This document shows, piece after piece, positions 20,119 to 30,875 of a stretch of 64,000 bases of DNA; position 1 is the stretch's first letter; each line of letters begins with the position of its first letter. Source of the DNA: Liolophura sinensis (lineage: Eukaryota > Mollusca > Polyplacophora > Chitonida > Chitonidae); NCBI RefSeq assembly GCF_032854445.1, contig NC_088300.1, positions 39,212,458 through 39,276,457 of the forward strand, written 5' to 3'. The position numbers and the translations under genes were made by a program. A model generated the notes under the pieces. It saw nothing but the letters and a program-made list of their open reading frames with translations, was not told the origin of the DNA and made no database searches.

Positions 20119-22984
20119 ATCCCCTTGAAATAAAAAAGTAACCCCGCCATGCTACTTTTGACTGTGAAGGGTGCACCAAGCATACCTTAACGCCTAATCC
20201 TGTTTTACTGTACAGTCATAACATTCATAATCCAGATTTATCCACTAGCAAAACACTTTGTTCTATATGGGTAAGTTTGGAACATAGAGTAGCTTTTCCT
20301 GTGCGGCATATATCCACCTGACTCGAAAGCTGATGATTTTTGATCAATTCATTATAGATACAATCATGTAGTATAGTTTACCTAATGATGAACAGCAGAT
20401 ACAGGAGCGAAACAACAACAACAGGCTTACACAATCACGGTCGATGGCAGGTAGAACTGGATAACACAATTAATTTCAATTCTCTTTACGAAAGAGAACA
20501 AAAAACGTTAGAAACAGTTATAGTTGCTGTTTTACTGTAATGAACCGGATATCAAAATATTTTTTGGAGCGTTCGACCGTCTAGAAAAGTTGGATGTTTT
20601 ATAGTGCTTCACTATATAGGTTGCATTTTACTGGCTTGTCAAAAATTTCTGTTTTCATACTGAATCCTTTTCAAAGTTGTGCGGGAAATTAGTATCTGAT
20701 CGGGTAGAGATGACGGTCTGTTCAATTTGAGTTGGAAGACGATAGTGTTGGATACAAAAGCGTAGCGATGTCGGTTGTGTCTGGCTTGATGAAGATCTAG
20801 AACGCACAGTCCGGTGATACAGCCTAGTACTGCGTTCCTCAACATCCCCCAGGGGAGGCAGGGATGTAAAGTAATGGAATGGTGTATTAGTGTATCTATA
20901 AGTATGTGTGTGGTTTTGGGGACAATAGTTAACCAGCGTCAAATCAATTACTTATAAGCCGCAATCGGTAGAGCCATCATGAAGGAGAGTATTGTCTTAA
21001 ATATCCCATAAAAAATGTATATCACAACCCAAAACAGCTTACCCTGATGATTTCAGTGCACATGTTCCCTGTACAATAGATTTTGGACCTTTGAGTTTCC
21101 AGAATATCAGGTAAAGAGACAAGCCATAACTGATATAGAATTTGGCTTTTTACTTCATAGACATTTACCGATTCGGCGCCTTAGAATATAGGTGGAAAAA
21201 ATGTTATTTGTAGTATATTCATCAGAATGCAGTCGAGATTAATCTGAAAAAAGTAAGTTTATAATAACATATAATGTGGTAGTATCATTGTGCTATTGGT
21301 ATAATTTGTAAACAATATAGAGGAAATCATAAGTATAAAGCACTAGAGGTTACTCCCCTATATAATCGGTTCCACATCGAAGGCAGTTCAACGAGGTCCA
21401 AGTATATCTGACCACATGGATCAATGCTGCTAAGCTGTAGGTCCCTGCACTTCAAGGCCAACCTTCAGCCTAACCGATTAGTTGGGATTAGTAAATTTCG
21501 GGTGCTGTCATGTATATGGGCACCAAAGGCTATTCATTGGCCAGAAAGTTTGTTGTCACGATAACGACGGAACAGTAAGATGAGCGGACATTAGTGGATT
21601 GTCGGTGCAGTCATTCGTAACTTAATTATCTTGTTTGGAGTTATACACTGCATTCCGTTTTGTGATTGGGTGTCTTTAAAATTATACCGAATTTATTTTT
21701 TATAAAAATACATAACGTTCATCCTGGGCTTTTCCAGTAAGCTTGCAAAATTGAAAGCAGTAGGTCTCCAACTAGCTTTTCCCGTTTTAACTTCAAAACT
21801 TGCTGTTAGCCATTTTCTCAGGTGCCACCTAACCTAGCTTGTTAATTATGAAATAATGATGTATTCCCGGACATTGATCATAATAGCTCAAATGAGGAAC
21901 GTTTTTCGAAAATGTCTATACAGCAACCGCGTAAACAAAGATACCTTGACATAATTTGGTTTAGCCGGAGATATTTTTCGAAGGCATCGACATAAGCCTT
22001 TGGACCCTCTCAAAGCCGCCTCACAAATGGGCCTTTCAGAGGTCCAAGATGTCGAAGAAGAATTAAGCGGGTTGGAATTGATGTGAGGGAACTGACAGTA
22101 AATTTGGTCTCTCCGGGATACAGCTTTATTTGTGTGTCAGTGATGTGCTGTTGTCCCTTGCCTTCACCATAGTGACAGTTAAATTGAAATGACCGTTAAG
22201 CATTGAACTGAACGGAAAGCCGTTGTACAAAACTCCCATCAACCATCAAGCTTCCTTAATCGGACTGAAAAGGCCTTTATTTGCGCAGAAATTGGTCAGA
22301 TTCAATGGAGGTTGAAAGGAATGATTGCTGGGTGTTGTGTTTGTCATCCATGGCCAGCTAGTTGCGTCTCGTCTATGGGAATTTGGTATGGAAGGAAACA
22401 CTGGGTAAGACTGGGTCTGCGTAAGCGCCTCTTAAGTGTGATGACCCGGGTATTAAGCGGAACATTAATTCTCAGAAATACCTCTCCAGTCATTAGTGAG
22501 TCGTGTATTTTTAACATCACCTATACTTCCATTAGCTAAGCGCCAAACCGCTTCCGAATCCTTGGACAGCATCCTTTGAGGAATAAGTACGAATTTAACA
22601 ATGAAAGCAATTTGATCCAACTTTTGGTTTTGTTTTAACGATCGAGAAAAGCAGCTTGATGGAGATGGAGGAATGAAAAATTTTGTTTTCTATTCCTTAA
22701 AAATAATGATGTCTGCTTTCATCCAACTGTCTGCTCTCATCCAACACTTTGGTGACCTATAGGTAATCAATGGCGTAGCCTTTTATACACTGTTTACCGT
22801 GGGGGGTTATAATCTGTACTGTATGCATGTATTTTAATATAAATATGGCAATTCACAGATATTATTGATAATATAAAGGACGAAAACTCCTTTTACGGGC
22901 ATTTTTGTTACATATTGCGTTATAACAAATTGCATTCCAGACTTTAACTCAAATTTGTAATAAAAAGCATGTTGTAGTGATTGT
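20119..22984. other. Intergenic DNA, nothing recognised
   Basis: About 2.9 kb of AT-rich sequence. Reading frames are short and unrelated to anything I recognise, and no repeat family seen elsewhere in the window occurs here. Confidence 0.4.
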
Positions 22985-23245
22985 TACAAAAAGTCACTCC
23001 GAGAGTGTAATAAACCCTCGCAAAAAAGCCATAAACCCTTCCAGTAAAACCTAAAACCCAAACGGTAAACATCATCAATCCTCTCCGTAATAAACTTAAA
23101 CTGTGGCAGTAGACATCACAAATCCCCTTTGTTAACATAACATACCCTCGCAGTAACCATCATAAAGTCTTACAGACGCCATCAAAAACCCCCAGGGCAT
23201 AAGACATCCTCACAATAAACATCACGAATCCGTATCGTAATTGAT
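22985..23245. repeat. Degenerate tandem repeat, about 40 bp
   Basis: Imperfect units with TAATAAAC / GTAAACATCA, followed by a CAAATCC or CAATCC block, recur from 23005 to 23235. Unit length varies, so the array is old. Confidence 0.5.
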
Positions 23246-23593
23246 CGCAATTATATTTTCACAAATTGTGTTGGGCAAAGTCACAAATATGGTCTTAAAC
23301 AAACATTTTCGTCATGCAGTATTCACACTCATATCTGCCAGGCTAGGTTTGGTCATCTTTAGATGAAATTTTTCAGTGACTTTTTGAATCGAATATGCAA
23401 TTTGTAATAATGTATTACTAAAAGCCACACTGGGATACTACAAAAGTCTTAAGCCTACATTTGATTGAAATATTTTCAGTCGTACAATTAAACAACATAT
23501 TGAGCTCAACACTGGGTGTATATCAACCTTTCCATTGCAACAAGCACACTTCACTAGTAAATGAATATATGATGACAAGTATGAAGGTTTATT

Positions 23594-23690
23594 GCGTTAA
23601 GTACACGGTTGTGACAAGTGACAGATGGGGAAGTGGGACAGCGTGTAAACATGGAGAGTGCTTCACCTTGACGATCGGTAAAATCTCCGG
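23594..23690 (+). pseudogene. Relic of fucosidase exon 5
   Basis: The sequence aligns with exon 5 of the living genes and encodes VKYTVVTSDRWGSGTACKHG, where the living enzyme has [20 protein letters not shown]. The segment continues as an open frame past the expected donor, so splicing is not preserved. It lies about 840 bp left of the Polinton. Exon-7 and exon-8 relics of the same orientation lie to its right (39859 onward). Confidence 0.75.
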
Positions 23691-24526
23691 TATTTTCTCG
23701 CCTAGTTCAACACAGGGCGACAATACAGCATTTTAAGTAATTCTAGACTAGTGAAGTCCCATAAATTGCAAGTTATACCGATGCATTTTCCCCTCATTCT
23801 GCTTAACCCATGTTGCTAGGGGTAGTAAATTAACAAGAGGCGGTATTTCATAGGTTAGTACACTCACTCACTCACTCACCCGTTACTTGTCACCATTTAC
23901 CAACTTTCACATTGTCTTCGCGGATCTGGTTTAACTCTCTATACTTACTCTCAACGTATTTTATCATTATGTATTTTTCACTTTCCTAATCCTTCATTAT
24001 ACGTAGTAAGTTCGGTGCGCCTTTGTACTGACATACTGAAGGCGTCTACTCACCAATAGCAAAGCAAGCTTGCTGATTGTAGGCTATACTGGCACAACGG
24101 TACAGAACTCTAGGTATATGAATAGAGATGCTGGTTATAGAGCTTAGCCTACACAGGATGCGTCATGAAGGCAATATCGTAATGGTGCTATTTCACGTTA
24201 ATTTCTTTCCATGGAGCTTACGCTAGTCATTCGTATTTATTTATTCGTATTCAACCGTTAACGGTTGCAATCAAAATGCTACTGGGACACTAATATTTGT
24301 ATTCAACCTGAAAACCTATCCACGGTATACGAGTTTAAAATTTGAATTGGTGTCATGCCCAGAAGATCGACTGTCTTCCCTGCAACACTGAAAACTAATG
24401 ACCGCTTCTCACTTACACGCTAGCAGATTTATATATAATTTCTTCCTTGGGTACCGGTGTTTTAGGTTGTTTTGGAAAAGGGTTTTGTAATTATCAGCTT
24501 CAAACGCTCCTTCATGGTCTACGAAT
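23691..24526. other. Host DNA left of Polinton
   Basis: AT-rich sequence with a (CACT)n tract at about 23862-23880, possibly the tail of a lost SINE of the second family. The last five bases, CGAAT (24522-24526), are the left target duplication. Confidence 0.5.
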
Positions 24527-24733
24527 AGTAGTATGCAGAGTATAGGTTCTGGCACCCCCTCCCCCTCCCCCCTTGGGGCCCTCCCCATAACAAATAGAGG
24601 TTCCCAACCCCCCCATTCCCTGAACACCCTCCTCCTGGCAAATAGGGGCTCTCAGCCCCATCTCGAGGCGTATACACACTATAGGTTCTGGCGCACCCTC
24701 CCCACAACAAATAGAGGCCCCCAGCTCCCCAGC
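24527..24733 (-). repeat. Left terminal inverted repeat of Polinton
   Basis: It is the reverse complement of 38924-39149, with a deletion of about 15 bp (a GGGCCCCAAGGGG block) relative to the right repeat and a few substitutions. It contains two direct sub-repeats around TATAGGTTCTGG. Confidence 0.9.
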
Positions 24734-24816
24734 GGAGGGTCTGGCGGCTATCGAAATTTCATATTAGAGAGACATCGCAACTAGGCATACGGCGATATTG
24801 CACAACGGCGCGTACA

Positions 24817-24975
24817 ATGACCAATCACCAAGAAGCACGAGCACTACGGGAGGAGTATGAGACGCTCATAGGCGTGCGGCCCAGGTACCCAAGGTCCCGC
24901 ATTGCCTTGGAAGAATTGCAGGGGTTCCTCGACAGGTATAAAACGGCTGGGAAGCAAGACAACATGTCTCAATAA
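24817..24975 (+). pseudogene. Truncated duplicate of the hypothetical gene's 5' end
   Basis: This short open frame of 52 residues is clearly paralogous to the first 47 residues of the gene at 25346 (shared ARALREE, GVRP, YPRSR, ALEELQG). It then breaks into unrelated sequence and stops. It has an ATG where the full-length gene has GTG. Its divergence from the full gene is larger than that between the two segmental copies, so the duplication inside the element is older. Confidence 0.7.
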
Positions 24976-25234
24976 TTGCCGGTGGCTTCTCATCGGCTCC
25001 ACGGAGCTCTGTGGTAAGAGTTGTCTGGAGGGGTACTGCGGCTTCCACCTATACCGTCTGCGGAAAGGTCCTGGCACCCAGCCATGTATTCGCTGTGGTC
25101 GGGGTGTTAAAAACCAATTTCGGCTTTGCGGGGCCTGTGGATATCATAATGTCCAGACGCGTGAAAGGCAGCGGAGGCGGAAGGCTTTCTTGGACGAGTT
25201 CAAACGGCTGGCGGCTATCGAAATTTCATATTAA
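24902..25234 (+). CDS. Cys-rich zinc-ribbon-like small protein
   Basis: The open frame is 110 codons, but the first 25 or so overlap the truncated duplicate in another frame and are probably not native. The core from about 24990 has regularly spaced cysteines: CGKSC, GYCGFH, CIRCGRG and CGACG, followed by a basic helix (TRERQRRRKAFLDEFKRL). Pairs of CxxC suggest two zinc sites. The native start seems to have been lost in the rearrangement. Function unknown; a nucleic-acid-binding role is inference from Zn-ribbon-like spacing and basic charge. Confidence 0.5.
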   Translation: MPWKNCRGSSTGIKRLGSKTTCLNNCRWLLIGSTELCGKSCLEGYCGFHLYRLRKGPGTQPCIRCGRGVKNQFRLCGACGYHNVQTRERQRRRKAFLDEFKRLAAIEISY

Positions 25235-25345
25235 AGAGACACCACTAGGCATACGACGATATTGCACAACGGCGAGTACAAACAGCTGGCGGCTATCGAA
25301 ATTTCATATTAGAGAGGCATCGCCACTAGGCACACGGCGCATACA

Positions 25346-25945
25346 GTGAGGCACCATCAGAAAGCGCGAGCACTAAGGGAGGAGTTTGAGACGCTCCTAG
25401 GTGTGCGGCCCAAGTACCCAAGGTCCCGCAATGCCTTGGAAGAGTTGCAGGGGATCCTCGACAGGCATAAAACGGCTGTGGCTGACTGGAAGAGGCTCAA
25501 CACTGACTGCAAGACATCAAGAACTAACGAGGAGTTGAAGCAAGACGTCAAGAACCCCCTCAGTAACGAGAAGTTCGATGAATTGCTAAGCGGAATACAG
25601 GGTGAAAAGAAACTAGAATTCACTAACAACGGCCGGGCCATAAGGAATCTCCTCCGGGTCTGGCAAATGGGCGTACCCGAAGGCGTTTGGACGGACCCAG
25701 TAGCCTTCTTAGAAGAAATTCGAGCCATTATTCGCCAGAAGCTAGAAGAAGAGATCCTGGCACTCAACGGGGTTAAGTTCCAACTAGGCCTCAGGGTTCA
25801 GCTGCGAAAGGCCCACGCCGATGGCAGTGAAGAGTATACCAGCCCAGTACTCCGCAGCAATCAGGAGGCCCTCCTAGAGGTCGGTGACATTGACGGGGCT
25901 CTAGATAAGGCCTTCCCCACCATCCAGGAGGCGCTAGAAAAATGA
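25346..25945 (+). CDS. Polinton hypothetical protein upstream of polymerase (start codon lost)
   Basis: The product would have 199 residues, mostly charged alpha-helix. The frame is open from 25346, where GTG stands at the place of ATG in the paralogous fragment at 24817; no other ATG follows until deep in the gene, so it probably cannot initiate normally. Its stop TGA overlaps the polymerase ATG as ATGA (25942-25945). The position directly before the polymerase suggests a replication-related partner, for example a terminal protein, but no motif supports that. Confidence 0.55.
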   Translation: MRHHQKARALREEFETLLGVRPKYPRSRNALEELQGILDRHKTAVADWKRLNTDCKTSRTNEELKQDVKNPLSNEKFDELLSGIQGEKKLEFTNNGRAIRNLLRVWQMGVPEGVWTDPVAFLEEIRAIIRQKLEEEILALNGVKFQLGLRVQLRKAHADGSEEYTSPVLRSNQEALLEVGDIDGALDKAFPTIQEALEK

Positions 25946-28900
25946 CACAGCGAGGGTCAGGGTGGGCTGTAAATAGCGTGCAAACACTCTGGCTTGACAT
26001 TGCAAGGTATCAGACGCTGAGAGGCGGGTCCTACATCCCCCTACCTGCAGCCGTGAGTAACAAGAAAGCAGTCATCAACGTGAAGAACAAAGACGACGAC
26101 TGCCTCCGATGGGCACTCCGGTCTGCCTTATTTTCAGCCGCAAGAAACCCCCCAGAGACCAACAAAGTATCACCCCAATGATGGTCTTGACTTTGGCGGG
26201 ATCGACGCCCCCACACCCATCTCTCAGATCCCTAAAGTGGAGGGGAAGAACGACCTCGCCATCAACGTGTTCGGGTGGGACAAGGGCGTGATCGTGCACC
26301 GCCTCAGCAAGCAGCCCGGCGGCACGCCCCGAATCAATCTGCTGCTGATTGAGAAGGCAGGCAAATTCCATTATACGTGGATAAAAAACCTCAATCGGCT
26401 CCTATACCAAGAAAGTAAGGCGCCAAATTGCAAACACTTCTGCGAGCGCTGCCTACACGGCTACACAAGGGAGGACCTGCTCGAGGCGCATAAGCCGGAA
26501 TGCCGAGGGATTGGCCAGACGGCGGTGAGGGTGGAAATGCCCCAGGAGGTGGAAAACAAGTTCACCTTCCAGAACCACCACAAACAGCTACCAGCTCCGT
26601 TCGTCATATATGCCGACATCGAGGCTCTGACCAAAAGGGTTGAAGGTTCACCGCGAAACCCTACAGAGAGCAGCACTCAAAAGACTCAGCACCACGAGCC
26701 CTGCAGTTACTGCTATGTTGTGGTGCGTTGCGACGGCCGCACAAAACCCCCCGTGGAATACAGAGGCTCTGACGCGACGGAACACTTCCTCAGAGCTCTC
26801 CGGCAGGAGGAGCGGGAAACACAAAATGTTCTAGCTAACCCTATAGCCATGAGGATGACTCCCCAGGACTGGCAGGCCCACAACAACGCCGCAACCTGTC
26901 ACGTGTGTGAGAAGCCTCTAGGAGCCGATTTTGTGCGCGATCACTGCCATATCACCGGCAAGTACAGAGGCGCGGCCCATAACGCATGCAAACTAAAGTT
27001 GCGGCTGGATCCCAAGACAGCCATACCAGTAGTCTTCCACAACCTACGGGACTACGACGGGCACCTCCTGATGCAAGCCATAAGTAAGGTGGAGGGCCGC
27101 ATCTCCTGCAACCCCAACACGGAAAAGTCCATCTCCTTCTCGCTGGTGCAGCTCCGCTTCAACGACAGCGTTCAATTCTTACCGACTTCCCTTGACAATC
27201 TGGTAGAGGCCAACCAACCTGAGGCTTTCTACATCACAGCCCGGTATCAGCCTGCCGAAGAAAAACGTAAGTTACTCATACGCAAGGGTGTCTACCCATA
27301 TGAGTATATGGACTCCCACCTAAAGAGGCTTTCTACACTAAGCTCAAAGTCTCAGGCATTAGCGATGAGGACTACATCCACGCTCAACAGGTATGGAAGG
27401 TATTTGACTGCACCAATCTGGGAGACTGCACAGACCTTTACTGCCGCACAGACGTGCTCCTGTTGGCCGATGTGTTTGAGGCCTTCCGGAAGACTTGTTT
27501 ACGGCAGTATGGATTGGACCCCGCTCACTACTTTACGAGCCCAGGTCTCTCGTGGGATGCGCTGTTCAAGAAGACCGGGGTAGAGCTGGAGCTGTTGACG
27601 GACTATGACCAACATCTCTTCATAGAGAAGGGGTTGCCAGGAGTAATCTCCATGGTAAGTAAGCGACACGCCATAGCCAATAATCCGCAGGTGGAGGGAT
27701 ACAACCCCGAATGTCCAAACAGCTACATCCAATACCTAAACGCCAATAATCTATATGGCTGGGCTATGAGTCAGTTTCTTCCAACGGGCGGCTTTCAGTG
27801 GGTAGGTGACGCGCAGCGTCTCGGTGAAACGATTGCTACCCACCCCCACGACAGTCCTTCTGGTTACATCCTCGAAGTCGACCTAGAGTATCCGGCCGAC
27901 CTACATAACGGCTACCCTTTAGCCCCGGAGCATCTGGTGGTCCAGAAGGAGTGGATGTCAGACTATCAGCACGGCCTTCTCGGCAAGAAAGCGCCTACCG
28001 AGGTCGAAAAGCTGGTCCCCAACCTCCGCAACAAGGAACGGTACGTCCTGCACTACCGGAACCTACAGCTGCATCTATGTCTGGGAATGCGCCTGACAAA
28101 GGTTCACCGGGCCCTGAGATTCGCCCAGAGCCCTTGGATGGAACCCTATATCAGGATGAACACCGAGCTCCGAAAAACGGCCGCGAGTAAATTCGAGAAG
28201 GGCCTGTATAAGCTAAAGAACAACTCGGTCTTCGGAAAAACCATGGAGAGCCTTTGGAAGCGTGTGGACGTCAAGCTGGTACGCTCTAGAGAAGACGACA
28301 AGCTCCGACGCTTGATAGCCAGCCCGAGCTTCGCACGGGCAAACATATTTAATGATGACCTCGCAGCGATTCAGATGCACAAGACCCGTCTAGTCCTAAA
28401 CCGACCTATCTACGTGGGCATGAGCATTCTAGATCTCTCAAAGCACCTGATGCACGACTTCTACTACAACCATATGTAGGCCCAGTACGGAGAGCGCTGC
28501 CAGCTCCTCTACACTGACACGGATAGTCTGCTACTCGAGATTCAGACTGATGATGTTCATAGGGATATGGCTGAGAATGCAAACCTGTACGACACCTCAG
28601 ATTACCCACAAGACCACCCCCTGCACAGCGTAGCAAATGTGAAGGTCTTGGGGAAAATGAAGGACCAGTGCGTGGGGCGGCCGATCACCGAATACATAGG
28701 TCTGCGTCCCAAGATGTACTCCATTCTGGAGGCCGGCGGAGCCAACATAAAGAAGGCCAAGGACGTGAAAAAGGGTGTTGTGGAAAAGCACATCCGCCAT
28801 AAGCAGTACAAAGAGGCCCTCTTCGAGAAGAAGATCTTCCGTCACGGTATGGACGTGCTGCGATCAGAGCACCACCATATCTAAGGACTGCACCTGAATA

Positions 28901-29017
28901 AGGTCTCACTGTCCCCCCGAAGATGGTGTCCACACCCTGGCTTACGGCCATAGAGATGCGGCGCCCGCAGGATGGGCTGGGATGGACGTCCTCATCGAGG
29001 AACTACTAGCGCCGTAG
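25942..29017 (+). pseudogene. Protein-primed DNA polymerase B (broken)
   Basis: This is the replication polymerase of the element. In order: a Cys/His pair region (CERCLHGY); exonuclease motif I (DIE, about 26614); an embedded Cys-His block CHVCEKPLG...DHCH resembling recombination endonuclease VII (about 26907); exonuclease II (NLRDYDGHLL); exonuclease III (CRTDVLLLAD); polymerase motif A region (NNLYGWAM); motif B (NNSVFGKT); and motif C (YTDTDS, 28510-28527). Breaks seen: a frame change in the C-run near 26147-26152, another near 27310-27330, TAG at 28477-28479, TAA at 28882-28884 and a frame change near 28916. The motif A Asp position reads AAC (Asn) at 27739-27741. The 3' end converges on the integrase with a short overlap. 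It cannot make an active enzyme. Confidence 0.9.
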
Positions 29018-30025
29018 AACCCCATCCGGGGGAAGCTGAGTATCGGGAGGCACTATAAGCAACTCTTCACGAAGGAAGCCCCTTCGCGGGCCATCCGACG
29101 TATCGTCTAGATAGTACAGCACGGGCTCATTAGGCTTTGTGACAGAGAACCCCAGCCGATATATCTCTAGAGACCACACAGGATCAGTCGCGCGACGGCG
29201 ACCGCCCTCCAGCTCTCCAGGCTGATAGAGATAAAAAACGCTAACACTCTCGGGGATCTTCCGCTCATTAAGTCCAACGGGGCGACCTGGAACCGTCGAG
29301 GAAGGCCTATGTGGCACCTCTTGTGCCTTGATGGCGTCTTTCGGCTTTTTACCGACCAGTCTCGTTGTCTCGTTATTCAGAGCGTCCACAACAGAGGGCA
29401 GCCGAGCCACCCATTCAGTAGACCGATGCTCGGGGGGGAGGCGCATCTCCTGGGCGTACTGATGTCCAAAGAGCCGCTCAGCCAGAGTACGGTTGAAACG
29501 CTCCACTATGCCTTGGTCTCGGTGGATATCCACGCGGCCTCGGTGGACTGTGACATCGTGTTTGGCCAGCAGTAGGCTCACTGCACCCATAAACTCGCGC
29601 CCAGGGTCAACTTGGAGAAGCTTCAGCCATCGAAGGGGTCCCCGCTTGTAAATACGAGAGAGAGCATCAGCGACTTCTTTGCATTCTTTAGTAGCCAGAG
29701 GTTCCGCCTTCTTGTAGCGAGAAGCGACATCAACAACTGTCAGCGCGTACTTATACAGCTTCCGGCCTCGCCGATCATGTGGTAGAAATAGAAGATCGGC
29801 TTGGTGGATGTCATCCAGCGTGGAAACATCGAAGATAGGCCTCGGTATTTTTCTGGGATGGGGCAAGTATATCTGCCAGATAGCCTGCTTTTCCAGCCAA
29901 GCTCGGACCACATCTTCGGAGACTTTAGGCGCAGTGGCAAGTTTCTGGATGGCCGTGCGGCCCTTCCAGTACCCACGAGGGCTGTAGTAGATATTTGCCA
30001 GGCAAGCAGACACCTTACTAGCCAT
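29006..30025 (-). CDS. Polinton integrase, retrovirus-like (intact)
   Basis: This 339-residue DDE integrase would join the element ends to host DNA. The rve core carries the catalytic triad: Asp77 in HQADLLF, Asp140 in QVDPGREF and Glu175 in GIVERFNRT, with 34 residues between the last two, the usual retroviral-type spacing. A C-terminal chromo/SH3-like region follows (about 265-320). Met at 30025 is the first ATG after an upstream stop in frame; a few conserved-looking codons before it suggest the native start could be slightly earlier. It is tail-to-tail with the polymerase, overlapping about 12 bp. It is the only recognised enzyme gene of the element without a visible break. Confidence 0.92.
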   Translation of the reverse strand: MASKVSACLANIYYSPRGYWKGRTAIQKLATAPKVSEDVVRAWLEKQAIWQIYLPHPRKIPRPIFDVSTLDDIHQADLLFLPHDRRGRKLYKYALTVVDVASRYKKAEPLATKECKEVADALSRIYKRGPLRWLKLLQVDPGREFMGAVSLLLAKHDVTVHRGRVDIHRDQGIVERFNRTLAERLFGHQYAQEMRLPPEHRSTEWVARLPSVVDALNNETTRLVGKKPKDAIKAQEVPHRPSSTVPGRPVGLNERKIPESVSVFYLYQPGELEGGRRRATDPVWSLEIYRLGFSVTKPNEPVLYYLDDTSDGPRRGFLREELLIVPPDTQLPPDGVLRR

Positions 30026-30182
30026 GTCATCAAGGTATTCTAGCAGCCCTCTAACAGATTTCCGACGAAAAAGATGTTAATCGCCCCGGCGTATTTGCGT
30101 GCGCAGAACCACCTCACTATTAAGATCTTTGCCTGCCATACGGCGACGAGCTCGATGGCGAGTCCGGCACAGTCAGTTGGGA

Positions 30183-30632
30183 TTACTTGGTGAGTTTTGC
30201 GATTCCGTAACTCACACCCCCAACCACACACATTCCCAGGATGACGAAGGTCATTTCGCGGTGTTTTTGATCTTCACTAGGCACACAGAAATCGGAGAGC
30301 TTTGGCTCTGAGCCCAGCAGCGCGTCGCGTGCATCGTGTGTAAGAGTTTTGCCCGTGACCCTAGAATACTCGCGGATTGCAGCGTCGACATCCCGGAACG
30401 TTTGGACAGCGTGGCCCTGGCGGCGGAGTTCATCATTGATCCAGTTCAAGCGCTCAGTGCGCTTTCGGGCCCATTTTTCCTGGGCGGCTTGTAGCTGCTC
30501 TACAGCGCGGTCATGGCGCCTCCGCTCTTCGTCGACACCGGAACTCCTCAGCATCGAAAACATATAGCTGCTCCCGCTGAAGGCCAAAGCGTTTACGAGG
30601 GCGCCGCCCATCATCATTGCGATGGAAGCCAT
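30183..30632 (-). CDS. Conserved Polinton protein with hydrophobic ends
   Basis: The product has 149 residues. It starts with a hydrophobic Gly/Ala/Met segment (residues 1-28), continues with a charged amphipathic helix (EERRRHDRAVEQLQAAQEKW, coiled-coil-like) and ends with a second hydrophobic segment (about 126-146). I regard it as a recurrent Polinton gene, from general familiarity and not from a search. The layout suggests a two-span membrane or virion-internal protein. Function unknown. About 150 bp between it and the integrase hold nothing clear. Confidence 0.7.
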   Translation of the reverse strand: MASIAMMMGGALVNALAFSGSSYMFSMLRSSGVDEERRRHDRAVEQLQAAQEKWARKRTERLNWINDELRRQGHAVQTFRDVDAAIREYSRVTGKTLTHDARDALLGSEPKLSDFCVPSEDQKHREMTFVILGMCVVGGVSYGIAKLTK

Positions 30633-30668
30633 TACTACTGGATTATATTGGGAAGAAGGAGCCCTTGT

Positions 30669-30875
30669 TTAATTAGCAGTTCCTCTCGAAAACATTGCCA
30701 GGCCTACATCTGCAATGACCATGCCGACGTCACGGGGTGTTAAGTCCAGCTTCGGGAGGGCTCCTTTCAGGAACATCTGGCCGAGACGAGCGTACCCAGT
30801 AGCCAGGAGAGAGACCACAGCGGCGTGGTAGGCCGCGTTGACTAGCACTTTTCCGTCACCGGGTGGAGTAGACAT
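30669..30875 (-). CDS. Small hydrophobic Polinton protein
   Basis: The product has 68 residues with a central hydrophobic stretch (VLVNAAYHAAVVSLLATGY) and a second near the C-terminus (DVGMVIADVGLAMF). Its ATG lies inside the end of the upstream gene (stop at 30856-30858), so the two overlap by 20 bp. Probably membrane-associated; function unknown. Confidence 0.6.
   Translation of the reverse strand: MSTPPGDGKVLVNAAYHAAVVSLLATGYARLGQMFLKGALPKLDLTPRDVGMVIADVGLAMFSRGTAN

Larger units (their letters stand above)
24734..25345 (+). repeat. Rearranged left shoulder: three copies of a gene-leader sequence
   Basis: GGCGGCTATCGAAATTTCAT followed by ATTAGAGAGACATCGC and ACTAGGCATACGGCG occurs at about 24738, 25209 and 25288. 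The last two lie in tandem, 79 bp apart. The first copy is followed by a truncated duplicate of the hypothetical gene's 5' end. The leader block is the intergenic junction between the Cys-rich frame and the hypothetical gene at 25346. Confidence 0.8.

Noticed and set aside
20639-22539. Short frames in the unique region as genes
   Set aside because: All under 100 codons, no similarity recognised, AT-rich background.
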